The notes beneath the pieces are model-generated. The model did not search any database and was not told where the DNA came from. It worked only from the letters and a program-made list of their open reading frames with translations. From the NCBI GenBank assembly GCA_026389845.1, contig JAPLHB010000110.1, positions 20,215 through 84,214 of the forward strand: a DNA stretch of 64,000 nucleotides, read 5' to 3'. This document shows positions 18,861 through 26,800 of the stretch, one piece after another (positions within the stretch are counted from its first letter, which is position 1; each line of letters begins with the position of its first letter). The stretch comes from Chloroflexota bacterium (lineage in GTDB: Bacteria > Chloroflexota > Anaerolineae > CG2-30-64-16). The position numbers were made by a program, and so were the translations under genes.

Positions 18861-19640
18861 TTACTGCCCTGCCAGGATGCCGTCCAGCTCTTCGCTGCAC
18901 CGTTTGAGCACGTTCATCAGCGCGAAGTCGCCGCCCCAGGGCACGATCTGCGCGCCCAGCTTGCGGTAGCGAGTCAGGTCTTCTACTGAGCCGGACGTGA
19001 TGCCCCAGGCCACCCCATGCTCCCGCGCCACTGCGGCCAGGCGCTCGACCACGTCGGGAATCGTCATGGGGCTGCCGCTGGCTTTGAGGCGCAGTCCCAG
19101 GTCGCCCGGCCCGATGAAGAGGCAGTCAATGCCCGGCACGGCCGCGATCGCATCCAGGTTCTCGACGGCTTCCGGCGTTTCGATCTGTGCGAGGATGAAC
19201 GTCTCGCGGTTGGCGTCATCGAAGTAGGTCGTGTCCGGTTTCCACGCCTCCATGCCGTAGTCCGCGTCCAAACCGGCACCATCTAGCCCACGGTTGCCCA
19301 GGGGTGGATATTTGACTGCCTCCACCACCTGGCGGGCGATATCCGGCGTGGAGACGAACGGGATCATGAAGCCGGCCGCGCCATCTTCGAGGTAGTGATA
19401 GAGATGCGTCCGGCCCATGGTCTGCGGCCGAACCATGCAATCAATATCGTTGTAGTAGCACGCCGCAATGACCGCCTGGACTTCGCGGTCGTTCATCGTG
19501 CGATGCTCCAGGTCGAGCCAGATACCGTCGTAGTTGAAGTGGGCCGCATAACGGACGTAGAACGGCAGAAAATGGCCCATGCCGCAGATGCGCGCAAACT
19601 GCCCGCTGCGCAGCTTAGCCAACACTTTGCTTTTTCTCAT
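18861..19640 (-). CDS. HpcH/HpaI-family class II aldolase
   Basis: A 259-residue TIM-barrel lyase. The ATG at 19640 follows AAGGAG. Family landmarks are GIWLDLEHRTMND (catalytic His), CMVRPQTMGRTHLY (phosphate/substrate Arg), AAGFMIPFVST, LAQIETPEAVENLDAIA (metal Glu) and CLFIGPGDLGLRL (metal Asp). These enzymes split 4-hydroxy-2-oxo acids, such as 2-keto-3-deoxy sugar acids, into pyruvate and an aldehyde using a divalent metal. This fits the surrounding sugar-acid genes, though the substrate is unknown. Downstream is an amidohydrolase beyond a repeat. Confidence 0.9.
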   Translation of the reverse strand: MRKSKVLAKLRSGQFARICGMGHFLPFYVRYAAHFNYDGIWLDLEHRTMNDREVQAVIAACYYNDIDCMVRPQTMGRTHLYHYLEDGAAGFMIPFVSTPDIARQVVEAVKYPPLGNRGLDGAGLDADYGMEAWKPDTTYFDDANRETFILAQIETPEAVENLDAIAAVPGIDCLFIGPGDLGLRLKASGSPMTIPDVVERLAAVAREHGVAWGITSGSVEDLTRYRKLGAQIVPWGGDFALMNVLKRCSEELDGILAGQ

Positions 19641-19668
19641 GACTGACTCCTTGGATGATTGAATGATT

Positions 19669-19851
19669 GTAGGGGCGGGTCTTCCACCGTTAATGCAGGA
19701 CTGCCTTGTATGGCAGTGGCGCTGCGACGGCAAGCTCGCCCTGGACGCGGAGAGACCCGCCCCTACTTCCACCGTTAACGCAGGACTGCCTTGTATAGCA
19801 GTGGCGCTGCGACGGCACGCTCGCCATCGACGCGAAGAGACCCGCCCCTAC
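19669..19851. repeat. 85-base direct duplication bounded by inverted GTAGGGGCGGGTC ends
   Basis: Bases 19682-19766 are repeated at 19767-19851 with a few changes (TTCCACCGTTAAYGCAGGAC at each start). The whole unit opens with GTAGGGGCGGGTCTT and closes with AGACCCGCCCCTAC, so it can fold on itself. The closing CTAC supplies the TAG stop of the URO-D-like gene beginning at 21044. Confidence 0.85.
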
Positions 19852-21044
19852 GGGCCTGCGCGTCGCGCTGATCGCACGAACCAGTCTATCTTGCTGGGAG
19901 GGGTATCGAGCGTGAACGGACTACCCTGGCAGAGCACGAAACTCCTGGCGCGCTCCCCCAGGTGGAGCTGCCGATGGACTTCCGCTCGAATTGCCTCCGG
20001 CGTCCCATCGTGTACCACCTGGATCGCGTCCACGTTGCCGAACACGCAGCAAGCGCCGTCAAGGCCCGCGATCACGTCAGCGATGTCTACGGAGAAGCCT
20101 TTCTTGCTCTCCTCGACGGCCAGTGCGTCCATGCCTAGCCGCTTCAGCCAGGGCAGCCGGGGGATCACGTCGCCGCAATAGTAAAGGATGACCGTCAGGC
20201 CGAGCCGCTTTGCTTCCGCGATGTACGGGCCGGCCGTCGCGAAAGCGAAACGCTCGTAGTCCCGCGGCGAGATCAGGTCGGCGGACGAAAGGCACTCCTC
20301 CATCCAGACGTACTGCACGCCCGCGCGCGCCAATCCCTTCAGCATCTCCATCCTCTGCTGGCCTCGGCGTTCCATCAGGTATGCGAAGAGCACCGGCTCT
20401 TCCCGCATCATCACCATCATCCCCTGGAAGCCCAGCAGGCCGTAGGTTGACCAAAACGGCGTGGGCGCGATGCAGGACAGCGGCAGGCGGTCGCCAACCT
20501 GTTCGGCCAGGATCTTCGTCACCTCAAACACGCCCTGCGCTTCCAGCTCCTCCTTCGAGCAGAGTGGCAGCAGCGCATCCACGTCGCCGCGGGTGCGCAG
20601 CCCAGCCGACTCATCCCACAGGTCGGTTTGGGCGGTCCGGACACGGTACATGTAGCGGGTCGCGGTGGGCAGCATCAGCCGGCCTGGTTCGTCCATCTCC
20701 AGCGTCTCGCCGGTCTCCTCGTCTACGTAAAGCCAGCGGCCCTCGACGAATCGCATCTCCCCGTGCTCGGCCCAGGCGTGCGTCTCGCCCGGCTGCGTGT
20801 GAATCCAGTCGGACGGCTCCTCGAAGACCTCGTAGGCCCGCAGGATGGCCTCAGCCCGAAAGCGCGAGTCCTCGGCGTGGTCAATGACGCATGTCTCCAC
20901 ACCGGCTGTTTTCCGTTCGTAGGCTTCCCGATAGCGTCGCTGTACCTGCTCGTCGAGATAGAGGCTCAGGTAGGCGGGCGCGACCGCCGGCACATCGGTG
21001 GTTTGGCCTGCGATGGCCTTCTGCAACCGTTCTTTGGCTTTCAT
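19848..21044 (-). CDS. URO-D/MtaA-like protein 1 (YYCG variant)
   Basis: A 398-residue TIM-barrel protein of the uroporphyrinogen decarboxylase superfamily. The N-terminal helix KERLQKAIAGQTTDVPAVAP is typical of the methyltransferase-like branch, and the C-terminal region keeps the barrel strands (LTVILYYCGDVIPRLPWLK, FGNVDAIQVVHDGTPEAIRAE). Where corrinoid methyltransferases such as MtaA have H-x-C-G for zinc, this protein has YYCG, so the His ligand is lost. True HemE residues for porphyrin binding are not seen. The stop lies within the adjoining repeat. It follows the amidohydrolase at 21060 by 15 bases, so the two are cotranscribed. Confidence 0.82.
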   Translation of the reverse strand: MKAKERLQKAIAGQTTDVPAVAPAYLSLYLDEQVQRRYREAYERKTAGVETCVIDHAEDSRFRAEAILRAYEVFEEPSDWIHTQPGETHAWAEHGEMRFVEGRWLYVDEETGETLEMDEPGRLMLPTATRYMYRVRTAQTDLWDESAGLRTRGDVDALLPLCSKEELEAQGVFEVTKILAEQVGDRLPLSCIAPTPFWSTYGLLGFQGMMVMMREEPVLFAYLMERRGQQRMEMLKGLARAGVQYVWMEECLSSADLISPRDYERFAFATAGPYIAEAKRLGLTVILYYCGDVIPRLPWLKRLGMDALAVEESKKGFSVDIADVIAGLDGACCVFGNVDAIQVVHDGTPEAIRAEVHRQLHLGERARSFVLCQGSPFTLDTPPSKIDWFVRSARRAGP

Positions 21045-21059
21045 TCCCAGTCATCCCCG

Positions 21060-22070
21060 TTACTCACCGAACAGGAACGCCAGCGCGTTCGCGTTACTCT
21101 GCGTCTGCTGCGCCGGTGTAAGCGCATCCAGGGCAGCCTTCTCCTGCTCGTACGTGCCCTTTAGTCGAAACTCTGCGTAAATGCCCTCCCCCTGCAGCCG
21201 TCGAGTGATGTAGCTGTGATACGGTGCATCGCTGCCCCAGATGATCGTCTTCGGAAACCGCTCGACCAGTGCCCGCATGACTTTGACGTGATCCGAAAAG
21301 TCGCACTCGAAACGATGGGGCGGCAAGGCCATCAAAGGACTGTCCTGATGGGCCAGCTCGACCTGAATCTTGAGGGCCGAGGTGTCCACCCAGACGTTGG
21401 GCAGCGCATCGGCCCGTTTCAGGAACTCGCGGTGGAAGCCGATGCAGTGGGCCAGGCAGTAGCGCAGCTCGGGATGGCGCTCGATGACCCGGAGGGTATC
21501 GGCCGCCTGGGAAAATGCCTCGCCCTGGCTGACGGCCACGTGGAACAGGATCGGCCAGTTGCGCGCAGCGAAGAATTCGAAAAAGGCTTCTCCTTCGCCC
21601 AGCAATTCCGTCACCTTCGTCTGACACGCCACCGGCGCGATTTTGACGCCGTAAATTGGGAATTCTTGCTCCAGCTCCCGCAGGATCGTTATCTGCTCCT
21701 TGACCTTGCGCCCCGGATCAACCGAAATGAACGGCAGGAAGCGGTGGCTGTGCTCAGGGCAGAAACGGAAGACATCGGTTAGCAGCAGCCGGTTCTCCCG
21801 TTCGTAGGGCGCGACCGAGATCGGCCGGGCAGCCGGCATTGCGCGGCCGGTCTCGATGAGCAGCGGCAGGTCGAAGAAGAAGGCCGGGTTGGTGGGGAAG
21901 ACGACCGACACATCCACGCCGTTGGCCTTCTGCCGGTAGGCCAGGTCTTCGACGCTCGAACAGTAGGGAAAGCTGGTCTGGGCAGCCTCCCGGATTTGGA
22001 TGCCGACGTGCGAATGGATGTCTATGGTCTTGCCGATCAGGTCGGCGTGACGGATGTGTTTCTCGATCAT
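21060..22070 (-). CDS. Amidohydrolase family 2 protein (paralogue A)
   Basis: A 336-residue metal-dependent TIM-barrel protein. The ATG at 22070 has GGAG eight bases upstream. H19-S-H21 (TIDIHSHVG) is the metal pair; ILFHVAV, YCLAHCIG and IIWGSDAPYHSY carry the other ligands. It is clearly paralogous, at well over half identity by eye, to the protein at 23431-24432: both share FPYCSSxEDLAYRQ, YERENRLLLTDV and the end NANxLAFLFG. It sits between two URO-D-like genes (gaps 15 and 36 bases), so it probably works on the same compound. Substrate unknown. Confidence 0.87.
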   Translation of the reverse strand: MIEKHIRHADLIGKTIDIHSHVGIQIREAAQTSFPYCSSVEDLAYRQKANGVDVSVVFPTNPAFFFDLPLLIETGRAMPAARPISVAPYERENRLLLTDVFRFCPEHSHRFLPFISVDPGRKVKEQITILRELEQEFPIYGVKIAPVACQTKVTELLGEGEAFFEFFAARNWPILFHVAVSQGEAFSQAADTLRVIERHPELRYCLAHCIGFHREFLKRADALPNVWVDTSALKIQVELAHQDSPLMALPPHRFECDFSDHVKVMRALVERFPKTIIWGSDAPYHSYITRRLQGEGIYAEFRLKGTYEQEKAALDALTPAQQTQSNANALAFLFGE

Positions 22071-22106
22071 CACCCCTTCTCCACTTCCTACTCTCCACTG
22101 GTGGAA

Positions 22107-23189
22107 TCATCGCCACTTAGCTGCATGGTCGAAGATCGTCAGGATATTCTCCCAGGGCGCGTCCCCGTGAATGTTATGACTGGGCGCCAGGATGAAGCCG
22201 CCGCCTTGACCCAGTGTTTCCACCAGTTCGTCAAGATGCCGGCGGACATCCGCCGCGGTGCCGCGCACGAGAATGTTCTGCACGTCAATTCCGCCGTGGA
22301 AACACAGATCTCTTCCAAATTCCCGCTTCAGCCGCCGCGGATCCATGCCGACCGCAGTGGTCTGGATGGGATCCAGGATGTCCACGCCGATTTCGATGAA
22401 GTCCGGGATGAAGTCGAACACCGCGCCGCAGGAATGCTGCATGACTCGCGCGCCGTGCCGTTTGGCGACCTCGAAAATCCGCCTGTGATGCGGCTTGAAG
22501 AACCGGCGATACATCTTCAGGCTCATCAGTTTGCCGCGCTGCGTGCCGAAATCGTCCTGCACGCAGATGATGTCAATTCGTCCCTGGGCGGCCTGGAGCG
22601 TCCGGTCGGTCAGCTCAACGAAAAACTCTCCAATAGCCCCATAACAGTATTCCAGCAGCTCCGGATGAAGCGCCATCTCCATGAGAGCCCGTTCGAAGCC
22701 CAGAAGGTTGGCGACCTGGCCAAGGCCACCAGCCAGGAAGAGAATGGCGTACTCGTCCACGGCGGCGCATTGCCGGGCGATGGTGGAGTAGTCGAACGCA
22801 TCGGCCCTGGGCCAATCGTATCTTTGAAGATCCGCCAGAGACTCGGCTTTCTCCAGCGGGTGATCAATGACCTCGTCGTTATACCCGCCGGCGCACGCCA
22901 CCCAGCGCCGGCGATAGCCATAGACGGTGTCCCAGGTGCCGTCGGGGCGGATGGCGGGATAGAGCACGCGCGTCGCGTCGCCGCGATACGCGGGATAGAC
23001 CCCGTGCAGGCAGTTGTTGAATATGCCGTAGGTATCTACCGGCAGGGCGCGCACCAACGCCTGCACGTCGCTTACACCGAAATGAGCCTGCAGCCGGCGC
23101 AGCACATCGTCCGATGCTTTGAAACCCACCGGCAGGAGATCGGTGGGCCGGCGTTCGACCGCAGCCAGAACTCGTTCCCTATGATTCAT
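22107..23189 (-). CDS. URO-D/MtaA-like protein 2 (HSCG)
   Basis: A 360-residue TIM-barrel protein. The start MNHRERVLAAVERRPTDLLP at 23189 aligns with other members here; upstream in-frame codons are read from a repeat end. It keeps the zinc-type motif HSCG (RVMQHSCGAVFDFIPD), the strand DILDPIQ, and the C-terminal ILAPSHNIHGDAPWENI, with His where MtaA has its third ligand, Cys. That pattern suits a metal-dependent methyl or carboxyl transfer enzyme rather than HemE. It is followed 36 bases on by its amidohydrolase partner. A repeat sits immediately upstream, where its promoter would be expected. Confidence 0.84.
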   Translation of the reverse strand: MNHRERVLAAVERRPTDLLPVGFKASDDVLRRLQAHFGVSDVQALVRALPVDTYGIFNNCLHGVYPAYRGDATRVLYPAIRPDGTWDTVYGYRRRWVACAGGYNDEVIDHPLEKAESLADLQRYDWPRADAFDYSTIARQCAAVDEYAILFLAGGLGQVANLLGFERALMEMALHPELLEYCYGAIGEFFVELTDRTLQAAQGRIDIICVQDDFGTQRGKLMSLKMYRRFFKPHHRRIFEVAKRHGARVMQHSCGAVFDFIPDFIEIGVDILDPIQTTAVGMDPRRLKREFGRDLCFHGGIDVQNILVRGTAADVRRHLDELVETLGQGGGFILAPSHNIHGDAPWENILTIFDHAAKWR

Positions 23190-23211
23190 CCACTGCCTCA
23201 TGCCGATAATA

Positions 23212-23414
23212 GACATTATCGGCAACAGCAACGAGTGTCACCCCTTCGTTGCACTCAGGGCAGGCTCTGAGCGAGTTTGCCCCGTATCGTGCGTTACGGC
23301 GAGCCTCTAGCGAAGGGTCTCGTGCCGCATGGAGGAGATTCTTCGCTGGTTTCACGCCGTAACGAGAGGCCTGAGGCCGACCCGCTCAGAATGACAGCCA
23401 TTCCCGATAATCTC
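23212..23414. repeat. MITE-like element (GACATTATCGG-ended)
   Basis: Left end GACATTATCGG (23212-23222), right end CCCGATAATCTC (23403-23414). Just outside the left end GCCGATAAT forms a tight hairpin with ATTATCGGC. The core is the usual GAGCGAGTTTGCCCC/ACCCGCTCAGAATGACA. No gene. It lies between a URO-D-like gene and the next amidohydrolase. Confidence 0.78.
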
Positions 23415-23430
23415 TAGTGCAACAGCAGCT

Positions 23431-24432
23431 TCAAGCGGCGCCGAACAAGAACGCCAGCGTATTCGCATTGACCTGCCGCTGCTGTCCCTCGGTCAGACCG
23501 CGCCAGGCGGCCACCTCCTGCTCGTAGGTGCCCTTGAGCCGGAACTCGCGGTACACGCCTCCGCCCTGCAATCGGCGCGTGATGTAGCTGTGATAAGGCG
23601 CATCGCTGGCCCAGAGCATCGTCGTGGGGTAACGCTCGACCAGTGCCCGAAAAACAGCCGTATGATCGCTGTAGTCCAGGTCGAGCATGGCCGCCGACTT
23701 CTCGGCCCGGAACAGGTCCACCTGGATCTTTAGCGCCGCGGTGTCAACGTACGCGTTGGGCAGGCTGGCGGCCCGATCCAGCGACTCACGGTGGCACCCT
23801 ACGCAGTGGGCCATGCAGAAACGCAGCTCCGGATGACGCTCGATAACTGTGAGGATGTCAGCGGCCTGCGAGAACGGGTCGGTGGGATCGGTCGAGGCAT
23901 GGAAGAGGATCGGCCAGTTGCGCGCCGCGAAGAATGCCAGCAACGGCGCGCCCACGTCGAGCAGCGCGAGGGCCTTCGACTGCGCCATCAGCGGGTGGAT
24001 CTTGACCCCGTAGATGGGAAACTCCTGCTCCAGCTCTTCCAGGCTCGCGATCTGCTCGTCAATCAGCCGGCCCGGATCAACTGAGATGAAGGGCAGAAAC
24101 CGGTGGCTGTGCTCCGGGCAGAACTGGTAGACGTCGGTCAGCAGCAGCCGGTTCTCGCGCTCATAGGGCACACGAGAGATCGGCCGGGCCGCGGGCCGCA
24201 GCTCGCCGGTCTCGATGATGGTCGGCAGATCGTAATAGAGCGCCGGCGAGATCGGAAAGACCACGCCAAAATCAACGCCGTTGGCCCGCTGCCGATAGGC
24301 CAGGTCTTCGGCGCTGGAACAGTAGGGGAAATTGATCTGCGCAGCCTCGCGGAACGCGACCCCGATGTGGGAATGCGCATCAATGACCTTGCCCACCAGG
24401 TCTTCCCGGTGCAAGTGTTTCTGTGCGATCAT
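23431..24432 (-). CDS. Amidohydrolase family 2 protein (paralogue B)
   Basis: A 333-residue metal-dependent barrel protein and close paralogue of the 21060-22070 gene. The motifs VIDAHSHIG (HxH), ILFHAST, FCMAHCVGCH and MLWASDAPYHSY are intact, and the two share most of the segment from FPYCSSAEDLAYRQ to HRFLPFISVDPGR. I chose the ATG at 24432, seven bases after the stop of the BNR gene, over a longer frame that would overlap that gene. Its neighbours are a sialidase-like protein and a mutarotase-like protein, not a URO-D gene, so the duplicated enzyme has been placed in a different operon. Confidence 0.87.
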   Translation of the reverse strand: MIAQKHLHREDLVGKVIDAHSHIGVAFREAAQINFPYCSSAEDLAYRQRANGVDFGVVFPISPALYYDLPTIIETGELRPAARPISRVPYERENRLLLTDVYQFCPEHSHRFLPFISVDPGRLIDEQIASLEELEQEFPIYGVKIHPLMAQSKALALLDVGAPLLAFFAARNWPILFHASTDPTDPFSQAADILTVIERHPELRFCMAHCVGCHRESLDRAASLPNAYVDTAALKIQVDLFRAEKSAAMLDLDYSDHTAVFRALVERYPTTMLWASDAPYHSYITRRLQGGGVYREFRLKGTYEQEVAAWRGLTEGQQRQVNANTLAFLFGAA

Positions 24433-24439
24433 GTGTGCC

Positions 24440-25582
24440 TCAACTTTCTGCCAGCGGAACATCCAGGCCAATCCGCACCCAGTGAATCCCCATCGCGGTC
24501 TCGTCACCCGCGTAGTACGCAACCATGATGTCGCCGTCCGGCAGGAGCAGCGGCGCCGGATGGCCGAACGTCCAGATGCTCATATCGGCCCAGTAGTCGG
24601 CGAAGTCGCGCTGGCCGTGCATGCCCGATTCCCCGCCGGCCTTCTTTTCGTAGAAGACTAACTCGTCAGCCGCGGTCCAAGTCCGGCCGCAATCGTCGCT
24701 GAGAATGGCCCGCAGGCTCGGTGGATGATGGCGGTGTACGTAAGCCGCGAAGACGCGGCCGCCGTCCAATGCCAGGGGCGCGCAAATCTGGCCCGCGATG
24801 CCGGTGGAGGCGGGCTGGCTCCAGCGCCGGCCGTCGGGTGAACCGGCTGCGCTGTGGATGTCCAGATCCCGCCCGGCCTCGCGGTCGTGTGTCCAAAACA
24901 TGGCGATCAACTCGCCGGTCTCGGGGTCTACGCTCAGCCGTTGATCCCAGTAGAGGAGGCGGCCCGCAGGATCGTGCGCCACGATGCCGAGTTCGGGCCA
25001 CGTCGCCCCCCCATCGGCTGAGATGCGCAGAGACGCGTGATGCCTGGCCGGGTCGGGGTCCCCATATTCCTTCCATGCCTCGTAGGGCAGCGCCAACGCG
25101 CCGTTCTTCAAGGATAGAATCGCGCCGGTGACGGCATTGCCCGTATGTGGCAGGAGTGCGACCTCCCTGGGCGCAGGCCAAAACCTCCCGCTATCTCGCG
25201 ATTCCACGAACAGCACCTTCGTGGGCAGGATGCCTTCGGTCTGGGGGTTGAATAAGGGCAGGGTCGGATCGGAGCGGTCAACCCAGCCCAGCGAGCCGAT
25301 CAGTCGCCCCCGGCAGGCGGCGGTAATGCCCAGGCAGCGGATGCGCCCCCGTCCCGGTGGCACGTCGCCGAAGCCGGTGAAAATCGTCTGCCAGGTGGCG
25401 CCGCGGTCATCGCTCGCCATCACGCGACAGTCTTCGTCGGCTGAATCTTTCGCGCTGCCCGTGCGAAAGCTGACGATCAGTCGTCCGCTCTCTGTGCACG
25501 CGAGCGAAGGAAAGGTGCAGAATCGTGCCTCGCTCGGCGCTGTGCGCGCGTCGAAGATCGTACCGCGGCCGAGAATATGCAT
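24440..25582 (-). CDS. BNR/Asp-box sialidase-like protein 1 (no signal peptide)
   Basis: A 380-residue six-bladed beta-propeller. Asp-box repeats are seen as SDDRGATW, SRDSGRFW, SADGGATW and SDDCGRTW. The N-terminus MHILGRGTIFDART has no signal peptide or membrane segment, so the protein is predicted cytoplasmic, unlike classical secreted sialidases. It shares with the 35973-37106 protein the segments FCxF, SAKxxxDE, WLDRSDPxxPxxNP and AHDPAxRLLxWDxRLxVDPETG, so the two are paralogues. The true substrate is unknown; this fold also serves other glycosidases and non-enzymatic roles. It is packed between a DUF4432 gene (3 bases upstream) and an amidohydrolase. Confidence 0.8.
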   Translation of the reverse strand: MHILGRGTIFDARTAPSEARFCTFPSLACTESGRLIVSFRTGSAKDSADEDCRVMASDDRGATWQTIFTGFGDVPPGRGRIRCLGITAACRGRLIGSLGWVDRSDPTLPLFNPQTEGILPTKVLFVESRDSGRFWPAPREVALLPHTGNAVTGAILSLKNGALALPYEAWKEYGDPDPARHHASLRISADGGATWPELGIVAHDPAGRLLYWDQRLSVDPETGELIAMFWTHDREAGRDLDIHSAAGSPDGRRWSQPASTGIAGQICAPLALDGGRVFAAYVHRHHPPSLRAILSDDCGRTWTAADELVFYEKKAGGESGMHGQRDFADYWADMSIWTFGHPAPLLLPDGDIMVAYYAGDETAMGIHWVRIGLDVPLAES

Positions 25583-25585
25583 GGG

Positions 25586-26665
25586 CTAACCTCTGGCCTC
25601 CGCCGCGCGTTGCTCAAAGGCTCGTATCTCCGCTTCGCCCTCCAGCACGCCAATCTCCACTCGAATCTCCTGGGTCTCGCCGGGAGCCAGGAAGGGCAGG
25701 AGGCCACGCTGCCGCAGGACGCCGCGGTTGTCGCATGGCGCGTTGCACGGCTCCAGCGCGGCCACGTAGTCCCCCTCGCCCATCATCTTCCATTCGTTCA
25801 GGTAGGGGAGCGCCCGGCCGTCGAAACGGATGTACACCCCCAGGCCGTCGTGAAGCTCGCGGTTGATCAGGCCGGCGTAACTGTCACCGTGAGCGTCGAG
25901 AGACATCCGATGGCTGAAATTCTGTTCTTCGCAGCCGGGCACAGGGGCCGAGAACGCCAGCATCTCGTCCATGCCTTGCGCCGAGCGTGCGTCGCGCGGC
26001 GTGCTCTCGGCCGCGCTGACGACCGCGCGGCTGGACGCGTCGAGCAGCGGGAAGCCGAAGTTGATGTGGTAGAGGATCGTGAATGGCGACGGCCGGTAGC
26101 CGAAGTTTTCGACGACGTCGCGGATCGCCAGGGACCTGGCGCCCGCGTGCGCCGAGATGGTGCGGGTCAAGCGGATCTTGTCGCCGAACAGCCGGCACTC
26201 TTCCATCACCGCCGATGCTTCCAGGATGTAATCATCCCCCTCCCAGCGGGTGCGATCGCACACCTGACGGCCGGGCGTGGCCGCGTAGCGGCCATGCAAC
26301 CCCAGGTCTTCGTCACCGTCCCTGCCCGGCGCGCCCAGGGTGGTCAGCCCACAGGTGGTGAGCAGGCCGCCGAAGAAGGTGTGCAGCCAGCCCAGCCCCT
26401 CCGGCTCGTAGAAGGCGGGATGAACCTCGCCGTTGGGGGTCAGGTAGACCAGGTTGACACCCTTGTAGCTGGCCGCCGAGATGTCCATACCTCGATCGGG
26501 CAGGACCGTGAAGCGCAGTCCCGCGCCGGTATCGAAGTCAATCGCCGCGATCCCCGTGGCGCGGCCTTCGGCCAACACGGTGTGCCGCGTGCCGCCGACC
26601 TGGTTCACGTTGCCGACGCGACGCAGAATCTCCGCGCGGGTGTAGTCTCGGTTTCCGATGCGCAT
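25586..26665 (-). CDS. DUF4432 / aldose-1-epimerase-like protein
   Basis: A 359-residue protein of the DUF4432 family with a galactose-mutarotase-type beta-sandwich. Family stretches include LPDRGMDISAASYKGVNLVY, GLLTTCGLTTLGAP, DLGLHGRYAATPG, ILYHINFGFPLLD and VAALEPCNAP. Members are thought to interconvert sugar anomers or bind sugar acids. GGGAGGTGAGAC precedes the ATG. It ends three bases before the BNR gene, implying coupled translation, and lies 135 bases downstream of an isomerase gene. Confidence 0.88.
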   Translation of the reverse strand: MRIGNRDYTRAEILRRVGNVNQVGGTRHTVLAEGRATGIAAIDFDTGAGLRFTVLPDRGMDISAASYKGVNLVYLTPNGEVHPAFYEPEGLGWLHTFFGGLLTTCGLTTLGAPGRDGDEDLGLHGRYAATPGRQVCDRTRWEGDDYILEASAVMEECRLFGDKIRLTRTISAHAGARSLAIRDVVENFGYRPSPFTILYHINFGFPLLDASSRAVVSAAESTPRDARSAQGMDEMLAFSAPVPGCEEQNFSHRMSLDAHGDSYAGLINRELHDGLGVYIRFDGRALPYLNEWKMMGEGDYVAALEPCNAPCDNRGVLRQRGLLPFLAPGETQEIRVEIGVLEGEAEIRAFEQRAAEARG

Positions 26666-26800
26666 GTCTCACCTCCCAGATGCCTTCTTTGTCACCCGGC
26701 CCTGGAAAATGTCCCGCGGCTCCGGAGTCGAGGCTTCAGCCGGTTTCTGCCGCCTACCACCAGACCGGCTAAAGCCTCTAGTCCAAAGGGGTGAAGTACT

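Noticed and set aside
19848..21044. Calling the URO-D-like proteins hemE because hemB and hemC are in the window
   Set aside because: The porphyrin-binding N-terminal motif (RQAGRY type) is absent in all seven, and several have the methyltransferase-type H-x-C-G.
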